DNA of 64,000 nucleotides, taken from Lentzea xinjiangensis. GTDB taxonomy: Bacteria; Actinomycetota; Actinomycetes; Mycobacteriales; Pseudonocardiaceae. The stretch is from the NCBI RefSeq assembly GCF_900110955.1, contig NZ_FOFR01000021.1, positions 1 through 64,000 on the forward strand, in the 5' to 3' direction. Below, one piece after another: positions 1 to 10,200 of the stretch (positions within the stretch are counted from its first letter, which is position 1; every line of letters begins with the position of its first letter). The notes beneath the pieces are model-generated. The model was not told the origin of the DNA. It did no database searches and was given only the letters and a program-made list of their open reading frames with translations. The position numbers were made by a program, and so were the translations under genes.

Positions 1-804
1 AAGCACCGCAACTTCTCCGCGGGCAAGTGGTCGTGCTGGGCCACCCTGCCGGGCAACGCCAAGATCAAGGGCGACCCCGCCGCCGTCGTGTCCGACAACG
101 GCAACCGCATCGACGTCTTCGCCCAGGGAATCGACAACCGCCTCAAGAAGCTGACCTGGATCGCCGGCCAGCAGTGGTACGACTGGGCCGACCTCGGCAC
201 CTACACCATCACGTCCTCCCCCGCCGTGACCATGCGCTACGACACCGGGTTCGACGTGTTCGCCCGCAACGCCGCCAACAAGATCGTCTACCGCCACTTC
301 AGCATCGCCAGCGGCTGGGTCAACGACTGGGCCGCCATCGGTGACAACTGGAGCACCGTCACCGCCACCAGCGCGCCCGCGGCGGTCGCGAGCGCGGACG
401 GCACCCGGATGAACGTCTTCACCAGCGCACCCGACGGCAGCCTGCTCACCCTGATGTGGACCAGCAGCGCCGGTTGGTACAACTGGGCTGACCGGGGACT
501 GGCGATCACCGGCCGCCCGGCCGCGACGACGCGTGCCGGCACGAGCGTGGACCTGTTGCTGCGCCACTACGACAGCAGCCTGATCCAGTGGTACTCGCCC
601 GACGGCGCGGACTTCACCACCTACAAACCACAGGACTTCGGCGGCTACATCGTCACCAGCCCCACCGCCGTCACCTGGGGCAACCAACGCATGGACGTCT
701 TCAGCCGCAACAGCAACGGCGACCTCATCCAGAAGTTCTGGACCGCCACCAACAGCTGGACCCCCTACATCGGCCTCGGCCCCATCGGCGCCCCCGCCTG
801 CTGA
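1..804 (+). CDS. Secreted PLL/tectonin-like beta-propeller protein, 3' part
   Basis: The frame is open from base 1 to a TGA at 802-804, so the start lies outside the window. The 267 visible residues are about five imperfect repeats of roughly 45-48 residues, each with an Asp/Val-Phe core (IDVFAQG, FDVFARN, MNVFTS, MDVFSRN) and a Trp-Tyr/Trp-Ala-Asp turn. This is the blade pattern of PLL-like and tectonin beta-propellers, which are extracellular carbohydrate-binding modules. No catalytic motif is visible in this part; an enzyme domain could lie upstream. A perfect hairpin follows the stop, so it ends its transcript. The protein at 52270-54177 carries a similar propeller. Family-level assignment is fairly sure, ligand unknown. 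Confidence 0.75.
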   Translation, partial: KHRNFSAGKWSCWATLPGNAKIKGDPAAVVSDNGNRIDVFAQGIDNRLKKLTWIAGQQWYDWADLGTYTITSSPAVTMRYDTGFDVFARNAANKIVYRHFSIASGWVNDWAAIGDNWSTVTATSAPAAVASADGTRMNVFTSAPDGSLLTLMWTSSAGWYNWADRGLAITGRPAATTRAGTSVDLLLRHYDSSLIQWYSPDGADFTTYKPQDFGGYIVTSPTAVTWGNQRMDVFSRNSNGDLIQKFWTATNSWTPYIGLGPIGAPAC

Positions 805-815
805 TCGATGATCGC

Positions 816-853
816 GGTTCGGCCGTGGCGGCTGCGGCCGCCACGGCCGAACC
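816..853 (+). terminator. Perfect 17-bp stem-loop after the propeller gene
   Basis: Arms 816-832 and 837-853 are perfectly complementary around a TGCG loop, 12 bases after the stop codon. There is no T-run, which is usual for high-GC actinomycete terminators. It also lies beyond the 3' end of the convergent MFS gene and may stop both transcripts. The 160 bases between the hairpin and that gene hold nothing I recognise. Confidence 0.75.
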
Positions 854-1016
854 CGTCATCTCTCGCCTGGTCCGCACGCCCGCGTGCGATCCAGGCGTCC
901 GCGACACCATCGCGTGCGTACCGGCCAACTCCGACGAGCCGATCCATCCGCTGTGGACGGTTGTCACCGCACGAGCGGCTGTCCTCCGCCACCCTCGCGG
1001 TGTCCGGGCCGCACTC

Positions 1017-2369
1017 CTACGCCTGGCGCGGCCAGCGCTCGTGGTGGTCGTCGATGCGGAACTCGTGGGCGTGCCGGTACACACCGCCCGCGAGGACCGC
1101 GTCGTGCAGGTGGTCGTGGCCCGCGTCGAGGTCGCAGTGCTCGTGCTCGACGACCGCGGGGTCGTGTCGCGGCCACAGCCGAAGTGCCGTCAGCGCGCCA
1201 CCGGCGGTGACCACGCCGAGCACGAGGAACGCGGTGGTCGTGGTCGCCGCGCTCGCGACCCACCCGGCCAGCGGGTAGCAGAGCAGCCAGCAGGCGTGCG
1301 ACAGCGCGAAGTCGGCGGCGAACAGCGCGGGCCGGTGCTCGGCGTGCGCCGACCGGCGCAGCAGCCGGGCGCCGGGGGTCGACGCCAGCGAGCACCCCGC
1401 GCCGATCACGGCCCAGAGCACCAGAACCGCCGGCCAGTGCCAGTCACCGAGCAGTGCCGCGAACGTCGCTCCGGCCAAGAGGGCCGCGAGCAGAACGGCG
1501 ACCGCGCGCAGCACGACGTCCCGGTCACAGAACCGGTCCAGCAGCCTGGGCAGCGCCACGGCGGCGGCCAGGGAGCCCACTCCGTTGCACGCGAGCGCGA
1601 TGGCGACGTCGGAGGCGCTGCGGTCCAGCACCTCGCGGACATAGGCGACGGTGTTGACCAGCACCATCGAGCCCGCCGCCGCGGTGGCGAGGTGCACGGC
1701 CAGCAGTCCGCGCAACCGCGGTGTGGCGAGGTAGATGCGGATGCCCCTGGTGGTCGCGGCGTAGCGGCTTCCGGTGCGCACCACCGGATCGGGACGCGGC
1801 ACGACGGCCGAGACGACGAGGAGGGCGGAACCGGCGAACCCGATCGCCGTGCCGAGGAACAGGTCGTCGAAGCTCACCAGCACCAGCAACGCGGCGGCCA
1901 GCGCCGGGCTCAGCAGTCCTTCGAGGTCGTAGGCCATGCGCGACAACGTGATGGCGCGGGTGTACTCGCGTTCGTCCGGCAGGACGTCCGGGACGGTCGC
2001 CTGGAAGATCGGCGTGAACGCCGCCGAAGCCGCCTGCAGCACGAACATCAGCACGTAGACCTGCCACACCTGGTCCACCCACGGCAGCGCCACGGCGGCC
2101 CCTGCGCGCACGACGTCCAGCGCCACCAGCACGGCCCGCCGCGGCAACGCGCCGAGCAGCGCGGCCGCGATCGGCGCGACGCCGACGTAGGCCACCATCT
2201 TGACCGCCAGTGCCGTGCCGAGCACGGCGCCCGCGTCCGCGCCGGCGATGTCGTAGGCCAGCAGGCCCAGCGCGACGGTCGCCAGCCCGGTGCCCGTCAG
2301 GGCGACGACGTGCGCGCCGAACAGGTGGCGGTACGTGCGGTTGCGCAGGACGGCGAACATGCGTGGCAC
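1017..2369 (-). CDS. MFS transporter with His-rich C-terminal tail, probable metal efflux
   Basis: A 450-residue protein with about 12 hydrophobic segments in major-facilitator layout. The last 40 residues are a cytoplasmic tail rich in His, Asp and Glu (VEHEHCDLDAGHDHLHD, then YRHAHEFRIDDHHERW), a typical transition-metal-binding tail. The divergent neighbour is an ArsR/SmtB repressor that starts only 11 bp away, the arrangement used for Ni, Co, Zn or As efflux pumps. I infer proton-driven export of a divalent metal. The GTG at 2369 is taken as start; the ATG at 2360 (MFAVLRNRTYRHLF) is an equally good alternative. Neither has a clear ribosome-binding site, so translation may be leaderless. 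The metal cannot be read from sequence. Confidence 0.8.
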   Translation of the reverse strand: MPRMFAVLRNRTYRHLFGAHVVALTGTGLATVALGLLAYDIAGADAGAVLGTALAVKMVAYVGVAPIAAALLGALPRRAVLVALDVVRAGAAVALPWVDQVWQVYVLMFVLQAASAAFTPIFQATVPDVLPDEREYTRAITLSRMAYDLEGLLSPALAAALLVLVSFDDLFLGTAIGFAGSALLVVSAVVPRPDPVVRTGSRYAATTRGIRIYLATPRLRGLLAVHLATAAAGSMVLVNTVAYVREVLDRSASDVAIALACNGVGSLAAAVALPRLLDRFCDRDVVLRAVAVLLAALLAGATFAALLGDWHWPAVLVLWAVIGAGCSLASTPGARLLRRSAHAEHRPALFAADFALSHACWLLCYPLAGWVASAATTTTAFLVLGVVTAGGALTALRLWPRHDPAVVEHEHCDLDAGHDHLHDAVLAGGVYRHAHEFRIDDHHERWPRQA

Positions 2370-2378
2370 TATATGTGC
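2366..2378. promoter_or_regulatory. Candidate ArsR operator in divergent promoter
   Basis: GCAC-TATAT-GTGC is a short inverted repeat lying between, and overlapping, the start codons of the MFS and ArsR genes. The two genes are so close that any operator must sit here. The arms are only 4 bp and lack the usual 12-2-12 ArsR/SmtB layout, so this is a candidate by position more than by motif. Confidence 0.35.
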
Positions 2379-2380
2379 TC

Positions 2381-2737
2381 ATGTACGCACGCGACGACGT
2401 TGCAATAACGGACCATTGGCAACAGCTACCTTCTGGCGCTCACGTCAACGCTGCTGTCGACGGGTTCCGGATGCTCGCCGACCCAACGCGTTTCCGCATG
2501 TTGTGGCTGCTCTGCGGCGGTGAGTACGACGTCACGACCCTGGCCGCGGAGGTCGGCATCGCCCGCCCGGCGGTCTCGCAGCACCTCGCGAAACTGCGCA
2601 TGACCGGACTGGTGACCGTGCGCCGCGAAGGCCGGCGAGCACTCTACGAAGCACGGGGCGGACACGTGCGGCGGCTGCTGTTCGAGGCCGTGAACGCCGC
2701 CGACCACCACCTCACCGGCACACCCGACCACGACTGA
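2381..2737 (+). CDS. ArsR/SmtB-family metal-sensing repressor
   Basis: A 118-residue winged-helix protein. Residues about 30-90 hold the ArsR helix-turn-helix (LADPTRFRMLWLL, then VGIARPAVSQHLAKLRMTGLV). The C-terminal helix resembles the alpha-5 metal site of NmtR, CzrA and SmtB. There the order is Asp-x-His and then two His 11 and 14 positions further on. Here the first Asp is Gly and the +11 His is Ala, while His and the +14 His are kept, followed by another His and preceded by Asp. It should repress the MFS pump and itself and release DNA on metal binding. ATG 2381 is chosen because the family fold begins soon after; in-frame GTGs at 2363 and 2375 are alternatives. No ribosome-binding site is seen. 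Confidence 0.85.
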   Translation: MYARDDVAITDHWQQLPSGAHVNAAVDGFRMLADPTRFRMLWLLCGGEYDVTTLAAEVGIARPAVSQHLAKLRMTGLVTVRREGRRALYEARGGHVRRLLFEAVNAADHHLTGTPDHD

Positions 2738-2753
2738 AGAGGAGCTGACCGCA

Positions 2754-2849
2754 ATGGACCAGCGAGGACGCACAACCCGGATCGTGGCGGCCGTGGTGGT
2801 CGCGGCGATCGTGCTGACGCTGCTGTACGCGGCGGTGGCGAACTTCTGA
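2754..2849 (+). CDS. 31-aa single-span membrane peptide
   Basis: A tiny gene 16 bp after the ArsR gene, with an AAGAGGAG ribosome-binding site at a good distance. It encodes 31 residues: a basic N-terminus (MDQRGRTTR) and one hydrophobic helix of about 20 residues ending in AVANF. The frame has strong GC at third positions. It is probably co-transcribed with the metal repressor. It could be a small partner of the MFS pump or an unrelated membrane microprotein. I do not recognise a family. Confidence 0.6.
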   Translation: MDQRGRTTRIVAAVVVAAIVLTLLYAAVANF

Positions 2850-3161
2850 CGAGGAGGTCCGCCACCCGCCCGGAACAAGCAGTCCGGTCAGCCAACGGTT
2901 CGGTCAGACTGGCTGGCCGGCCTTGGACGCGTTGGCCTCGGTCCGGCGCGGCTCAGCCGGGCGCCACCGCCCCGCCGCACGCCGCCGAGGGACCCGGAAC
3001 CCGCGCCGCATCGTCGTGACGCCCGAACAGTTCGACACCCGCCCACCCACCGCTTTCCGCGCCCGTCGTCGCTTACCGGTCACCAGCCGTCTTCCTGCGC
3101 CGTTGTGCGGGCAGGCTATGGCGGGCAGGAATGGACAAGAGATCGAGATCGTGAGTTTCGG
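2850..3161. other. Intergenic, no gene seen
   Basis: About 310 bases between the membrane peptide and the 3' end of the AraC gene. Frames that stay open here have no family-like sequence. I see no convincing promoter or strong hairpin. Confidence 0.4.
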
Positions 3162-4085
3162 TCAACTGTCGCGACGGGTGGCCGGCGCGGCGGCCCGGAC
3201 GTTCGCGCTGAGGCGGACCGCGTCCCGGCGGGGCGGGTCACCGAACTGCCTGCGGTAGTCGCGGCTGAACTGGGCCGGGCTCTCGTAGCCGACCTGACGG
3301 CTGACGCCGGCGATGTCGCCGGGGCTCTCGGCGAGCAGCAACCTGGCCTGCTGCAGGCGGATCTGCTTCTGGTACTGGATGGGGCTCATCGAGGTGACGG
3401 CCTGGAAGTTGCGGTGGAACGCGGAGACGCTCATGCCCGCCCGCTGCGCCACCTCCTCGACGCGGAACGGCAGCGCGTGGTGGTCGCGGATCCACTGGAC
3501 GGCCCTCGCGATGTGGCTGAGGCCGCTGCCCGGCTGGCCGAACTGGCGCAGCATGGCGGCCTGCTCACCGGTGAGCAGCCGCCAGATAATCTCCCGCTGG
3601 ATCAGCGGCGCGAGCACGGGGATGTCGCGCGGCCGGTCGAGCAGGCGCAGGAGGCGGACGACGGCATCGAGCAGTTCGGCGGAGGCGGTGCTCACGGACA
3701 GCCCGGGCGGCACGCCGGGGCCGAGGTCGGGGAGCTCGCCGGGGTTCGCCGCCAGCAGCACCTCGGTGACGGCGGCCGGCCGCAGGTCCAGCCCGAAGCC
3801 GAGCGCGGGTTCCTCCGGGCTGGCTCGGACGAACTGCGCGGTCACCGGCAGGTCGACCGAGGCGATGACGTACTCCCCGGCGTGGTAGTCGTACAGGCGC
3901 TCGCCGAGCGCGAACCGCTTGGCGCCCTGGGCGACGACGGCCAGGACCTTGCCGTAGGTGGTCGGCGTCGGCGGGTTGGGCCGATCGGCGCGGAAGATGC
4001 GCACGGCATCGATGTCCGTGCTCAGATCGGGCCGGGCGTGCCGGGCCAGCAGGGCACGCATCTCGTCGAGCGACATGGTGATCAT
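3162..4085 (-). CDS. AraC/XylS-family transcriptional regulator
   Basis: A 307-residue protein with an N-terminal AraC_N-type cupin sensor (about residues 10-165, with FALGERLYDYHAGEYVIASV) and a C-terminal double HTH (about 190-290, with RAGMSVSAFHRNFQAVTSMSPIQY and then GDIAGVSRQVGYESPAQFSRDYRRQFG). This layout is common in regulators of oxidoreductase genes. It lies 140 bp beyond the 3' end of the PKS gene on the same strand, separated by two hairpins, so it probably has its own promoter. It could regulate the cluster, but nothing in the sequence proves this. ATG 4085 is used; ATG 4076 is possible. Confidence 0.88.
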   Translation of the reverse strand: MITMSLDEMRALLARHARPDLSTDIDAVRIFRADRPNPPTPTTYGKVLAVVAQGAKRFALGERLYDYHAGEYVIASVDLPVTAQFVRASPEEPALGFGLDLRPAAVTEVLLAANPGELPDLGPGVPPGLSVSTASAELLDAVVRLLRLLDRPRDIPVLAPLIQREIIWRLLTGEQAAMLRQFGQPGSGLSHIARAVQWIRDHHALPFRVEEVAQRAGMSVSAFHRNFQAVTSMSPIQYQKQIRLQQARLLLAESPGDIAGVSRQVGYESPAQFSRDYRRQFGDPPRRDAVRLSANVRAAAPATRRDS

Positions 4086-4137
4086 TCAATCACCACGCGA
4101 CTCCGGGCCGCCGGGCCGCGGAGCGGTGGTGACGTCC

Positions 4138-4158
4138 ACCCGTTGCGGCACAACGGGT
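4138..4158. promoter_or_regulatory. Inverted repeat upstream of AraC gene
   Basis: ACCCGTTG-CGGCA-CAACGGGT, perfect 8-bp arms, 53 bases upstream of the AraC start codon. It could be an operator for the AraC regulator or part of the terminator zone after the PKS gene. Confidence 0.35.
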
Positions 4159-4172
4159 TCTCCCCGCCCGCC

Positions 4173-4211
4173 CGCTCCTCCCCGGTGAGACGGATCCACA
4201 GGGGAGGAGCG
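4173..4211 (-). terminator. Stem-loop after PKS gene
   Basis: Perfect 11-bp arms 4173-4183 and 4201-4211 around a 17-base loop, 15 bases beyond the PKS stop codon. Likely end of the cluster transcript. Confidence 0.55.
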
Positions 4212-4225
4212 AGCGGACGTGCCGT

Positions 4226-7200
4226 TCACCCGACGCCGACGGGTGCCCCGAGCGTCGAGTCGATGTGCCCGGCGAGCTCCGCCGGCGACGGGTGTGCCCA
4301 CACCTCCGCCGGTGTCACCGCGATGTCCAGGTCGACCTGGAGCCTGCGGGTGAAGGCGACGGCGAGCAGCGAGTCCAGCCCGAGATCGGTGAACTTCGCG
4401 TGGGCCGCGACGGCGGCGGGCTGCGTGCCGAGCAGCGTGGCGAGCACGTGCACCACCGCCTCCTGCACCAGCCGCGCCCGTGCCGGTCCCGGTTCTTCGC
4501 CGCGCAGGTCGAAGGTCGCCGTCGCCTCCGGACGGCCCGCACCGGTGTGCAGGTCCGCCAGGAGCGGGCTGGCCAGCGCGTGCGGGAAAGCGCGGTACAG
4601 CAGTTCCGGCTGGTAGTCGAACACCCCCGTGTGCACGCGCCGGTGCCGCAGGAGCTCGGTGAGCGCGGCGAACCCGTCGGCGGTGGAGAGGGTGTCGAAC
4701 CCGCGGGCGGCGAAGCCGGTGGCCCGTCCCGCCTCGCCCCAGGCGCCCCAGTCCACCGCCAGGGTCGGCAGTCCCCGGTCCTGCCGCCACCGGGCGAAGG
4801 CGTCGACCCAGCAGCCGGCCGCGGCGTAGTTCGCCTGCCCCGCGTTGCCGAGCACCGCCGACATGGAGGAGAAGACCACCAGCCAGTCCAGCGCCACGCC
4901 CTCGGTGGCGTGGTGCAGGTTCAGCAGGCCCGTGACCTTCGGGTGCCACACGCGGGCCAGCTTGTCGGGTGTCATGGCCACCAGCGGGGCGTCGTCGAGC
5001 ACCACGGCGGTGTGCAGGACTCCGCGCAGGCCCGGTCCCGCCGCCTCGACCAGGCGGCGAGCCGTGTCCGGAGCCGTCACGTCGCCGCGCACGACCTCCA
5101 CCGCGCAGCCGGTGGCCTCGACCGCGTCCAGCACGGCGCGAGCTCCGGGAGCGAGGTCGCCGCGGCCGCCGAGCACGACGCGGGCGGCGCCCGACTCGGC
5201 CAGCCACCGGGCCGCTTCCAGGCCGAGGCCGCGGGTGCCGCCGGTGACGATGTAGGCGGCGCCTCGGCGCACGGGGTGCTCCGGTGCGGGCGCGTGTGCG
5301 CGCACCCGCTCACCGGCTGCGGGGAAGGTCAGGGTGGTGCGGCCGACGAGGTCGCCGGACGCCAGCTTCCGGAACGCCTCCGCCGCCTCGGTGAGCGGCA
5401 CGACCTCGGTGGGCAGCAGGGGCAGCGAGCCGTCCGCGATCCCGGCGAGCACCCGCGACATCGCCGCCCGGAACACGGCCGGCCGCTCGTTCGCGGTGAG
5501 CACCAGGTCCAGGGCGGTGTAGGTGTTGCCGTGCCGGAACTTGCCCAGGTCCACGCGCGCTCCGCCGTAGAGGTCGCGCTTGCCGATCTCGACGAACCGC
5601 CCGCCCGGCGCGAGAAGGTCCAGCGACGCCCGCATGGCGGCCCCGGCCAGCGAGTTGAGCACGACGTCGACGCCGCGGCCGCCGGTGGCCTCCAGCACCT
5701 GGCCGGCGAAGTCCAGGCTCCGGGAGTCGAACACGTGCCGAACCCCGTGCTCGCGCAGGTGGCGGCGTTTGGTCTCGGTGCCCGCGGTCGCGATGACCGA
5801 CGCGCCCAGCAGCCGGGCGACCTCGATCGCGGCGAGCCCCGTGCCGCCCGCGGCGGAGTGCACCAGCACGGTCTCGCCTTCCCGCAGCCGCGCGAGGTCG
5901 TGCAGCGAGTGCCACGCCGTGACGTAGGTCAGCACGGACGGCACGATGCCGACCGGGTCGAAACCCGCGGGAATGCGCGCGGTCAGCTCGGCACGGGCCA
6001 GGCAGTGGGAGGCCATCGACCCGCTGCCGTCCGCGATCACGGCGGTGACCAGGTCGCCGGGCGACAGGTCGTCGACCCCCTCTCCGACGGCGAGCACCAC
6101 CCCGGCGGCGTCGGAGCCGAGAGCGGGCAGCACCCCGTCGTCGGTGGGGTAGATGCCCAGCGCGATCAGGACCTCGCGGAAGTGCACCGTGCACGCGCCC
6201 GGCCGCAGCAGCACCTGGCCCGGTCCCGGTACCGGCAGCGGCTGCCCGGTCGTGACCAGGCGCAACCGGTCCAGGCCACCCTCGGGGTGCGCGCGCAGGA
6301 CGAACTCGTCTTCGCCGACGACCGCGTCGACCTCACCGGCGGTCTGCGGCGGCCGCGCCGGCAGCGGCGCACGTGCCAGCCTCGCCGCGTACCGCCGGCC
6401 CGCGCGCCAGGCGACCTCCGGTTCGGCGGTGCCGGCGATCAGCTCCGCCACGACGTCCGCCAGGCCCTCGGCCGTGCCGGCGTCGCCGTCGACCCAGCTC
6501 ATGGCCGACTCGGGTTGTTCGACGGCGGCCACGCGCAGCAACCCGCGCACGGCGCACACGCCGGGATCGACGCGGTCGCCGTCGAGCACGTGCCGCGCGT
6601 TGCGGCTGACCAGCCACAGGCGCGGCGGTGAGCTGCACCGCCCGTGCTCGCACAGGACCTCGGTCAGCCTCGTCACCCGCTCCAGCGCGTCGAGCTCACC
6701 GGTGGCGCACCACACGACCGACACCACGCCGGGATCGGGGATCGCGGCGACGTCGCGCACCACGGCAGCCCGCAGCCCGGCGCCGGTCAAGGCCTCCGCC
6801 ACCCGCTCCGCGACGCCGTCGTGGTCGCCGGGCTCGCCGACCACGACCCACTCGCCGGACGGTGCCGTCACCGGCTCTTCCGCCAGTGGGTCTTCCGGGA
6901 GCGGGAGCTCGCGCCAGGAGATCTCGAACAGCCTGGAGTCGAGCCGCGTGTGCCCGGTCGCGGTCCGCGCGTTGCGGACCATGGTCACCTCCTCGAGCGC
7001 GCCGATCCACTGCCCGGTCTCGTCGTAGAGGTCGGCGCGGCCGGTCGCGGTGGTCCCGCCGTCGTGCGCCTCGGCGCGGACCCACGCGATGCGGCCGGGC
7101 CGCGCGCGCAGCACGACCTCGCCGATCCCGGTGGGCAGCCAGGGACCGCCGTCGCCGGGATCCCCGCCGCGGACCAGGCAGGCCGCCACCGACAGCAGAC

Positions 7201-10200
7201 ACCCGTCGAACAGCACCGGGTGCACGCGCGGCGCACCGGTGCGGACCTCCGCGTCGGCGGGCACCACGAGCCGGGTGACGCCGTCGGCGGTGGTGGCGGT
7301 GATCGAGTGGAAGGCCTCGCCGGTGTCCAGGCCGATCCGGCGGAACGCCGCGTACAGCTCGTCAGGTGGCGCCGGGGCGTCGGGCGGGCACAGCGCCGGG
7401 CGGAGGTCGGCCGGTCCCTCGCAGCGCACCGCCGTCGCCGAAGCCACCCGGTCCCAGTCCGCGCCCGCGCGCTGGACGACCTCGACCGCGACCCGGCGGC
7501 CGCTCCTGGTGGCCGAGACCTGCACGGGCACGGACCCGGCCAGCGGCAGCGCCCGCTCGAACCGCACGCCGGTCAGGCGAACCTCGTCCACCGGGCAGTC
7601 CAGCAGGCCGGTCACGGCGGCCAGGACCAGTTCGACGTGCGCGGCGCCCGGCACGAGCGGTGTGCCGTGCAGCCGGTGCTGCTCCATCCACCCGACCCGG
7701 TCGGTGCCGAGGTCAGCGCTCCACACGTGGCGCGTGCCCTCCTCGGCGTCGGCGTCCGGCACTGCGGTCCGCTCGCCCAGCCACATGTGCGCCGCCGTGC
7801 CGCGTGGCCCGTGCTCGTGCTCCTGCCAGTGGCGGGAGCGGTCGAAGGCCGTGGGCGGCAGGGTCGTCCGCCCGCCACCGCCGTTGACCGCTGCGAGGTC
7901 CACGGGCACGCCGGCCACGTGCAGAGCGGCGGCGGCACGGCACATCGCCTCCCGCCCGTCCAGGTCCCGCACCAGCGAGCCCGTCGCCACCACCGGCGCG
8001 CCCACCGCCAGCGCCGTCTCCTCCACCGCCTGCGTCAGCAGCGGGTGCGGCGACAGCTCCAGGAAGGCCCGGTGCCCGTCTTCGAGCAGTGCCCGGCACG
8101 CCAGGTCGAAGCGGACCGGGGCGCGCAGGTTGCGCGCCCAGTAGGCGCTGTCGAACACCACCTGCTCGCGCGGCCCGACGGCGGTCGAGTAGAACGGCAC
8201 CGCCGCCGGTGCGCCCGACATCCACGAGGTGCGCGCGGCGATCTCGGCCAGGACGGGATCGACCTGCGGGGAGTGGGCCGCGACCACCACGGCGATCTGC
8301 TTGCAGAACACGCCGCGGTCCTGCCAGTGGTCCAGCAGCCGCGCCACCGCCGGGCCGTCACCCGCGACGACGGTGGACGCGGGCGCGGTCACGACGGCGA
8401 CGGACACCCCGGGGATGCCCGCGATCTCGGCCTCGACCTGGTCCACGGGCAGCGCGACCACGGCCATGCAGCCGCCCGCGACCCGCTGGAGCAACGACGA
8501 GCGGGCCAGCGTGGCACGCATGCCCTCCTCCGGCGTCAGCATGCCCGCGGCCACCGCGGCGGCCGCCTCGCCCATCGAGTGACCCACCACGGCGGCCGGG
8601 CGCAGCCCCCGGTCCCGCCACATCTCCGCCAGGGCCGTCTGCACCGCGAAGATCACCGGCTGGACCAGGTCCATCCGCTCCAGGTGCTCGCCGGAGGCCA
8701 GCAACCGCCGCACCGGGACGCCCTGCTCGCTCGCCACGGCGTCGAGCCGGTCCACCACCGCGGTGAACGCGGGGTCGGAGCCGAGGAGGTCCCTGCCCAT
8801 CCCCGGCCACTGCGCGCCGTGCCCGGAGAACACCCACACCGGCATGCCGGGATCGGCCGTCGGCCCCGTCACGACGTTCGGGTGCTCCTGCCCGTCGACC
8901 AGCGTGCGGAGTGCCCCGACCAGTTCGGCGCGGTCGCGCGCCACCACGCAGGCCCGCGTGGACAGGTGGCTGCGGTGGGCGGCGAGGGTGTGCGCGACGT
9001 CCGCCAGGTCGTCGGCCGAGGCCGCCACGTGGCCGGCCAGCCGGCGAGCCGTGGCGGCGAGCCCGCCCGGCGAGGCGGCCGAGACCGGGTACACCGCGGT
9101 CCGGTCCCGCACCGCTCCCGCGTCATGGGGCGGCGCCGGCGCGGGTGGCGGCTGCTCGACGATGGCGTGCGCGTTGGCCCCGGTGACGCCGAACGCCGAC
9201 ACCCCCGCGCGGCGGGGCCGGTCCCGGTCGTCCCAGGCGGTGGTGGCGGTGGGCACGAAGAAGCGGGTCCCGTCGGCGTCGATCCGCGCGTTCCACCGCG
9301 TGAAGTGCAGGTTCGCCGGGATGCTCCCCCGCCGCACCGCCAGCGCGGCCTTGATCAGGCCGAGCACGCCGGCCGCGCTCTCGGGGTGGCCGACGTTGGT
9401 CTTGAGCGAGCCGAGCGCGCAGGGCCTGCGGGACGTCCCGTAGGCGTCGGACAGCGCGGCGAACTCGATCGGGTCGCCGACCGGGGTGCCGGTGCCGTGC
9501 GCCTCCACGTAGCCGATGTCGTCGGCGGTGACACCGGCCGCGCGCATCGCCGTCTCGATGACCGCGCGCTGGGCCGCGCGGGAGGGCTGCGTGATGCCCT
9601 GCACCCGCCCGGCGTGGTTGACGGCGGTGCCGGTGATCACGGCGAGCACGCGGTCGCCGTCGCGCTGCGCGTCGGCCAGCCGCTTGAGCACCACCATCCC
9701 GCAGCCCTCGCCACGCACGAAGCCGTCCGCGCTCTCGTCGAAGGCCGCGCACCGCCCGCGCGAGGACAGCGCGCCGGCCCTGGCGAAACCGACGAGCCCG
9801 CCCCACTCCAGCTGCACCGTGGCGCCGCCCGCCAGCGCGAGGTCGGACTCGCCGTCGTGCAGCGAGCGGCACGCCAGGTGCACGGCGACCAGGGACGAGG
9901 CGCAGGCGCCGTCCACGGCCAGGGAGGGCCCGTTGACGTCGAGGATGTAGGAGATCCGGCCCGGCGCGCCGGAGGGGACCGCGGAGATGCCGTGGTAGAC
10001 GTTGAAGTGCGCCAAGGTGAACCGCTTGGCGTAGTCGGCCCCCGAGATGCCGATGAACATGCCGGTCCGCGACCCCGCCAGCGAGCGCGGCGGCACACCG
10101 GCGTCCTCCAGCGCCTCCCAGGTGGTTTCCATCAGCAGCCGGTGCTGGGGGTCCACGCTGGCCGCCTCGCGCACCGGCACGCCGAAGAACCCGGGGTCGA

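Noticed and set aside
854-1016. Possible small gene between the propeller and MFS genes
   Set aside because: The open frames run through the terminator hairpin into the neighbouring gene and lack a start signal.
588-2408. 606-codon plus-strand frame over the MFS gene
   Set aside because: It crosses a perfect terminator hairpin and is antisense to a clear 12-span transporter.
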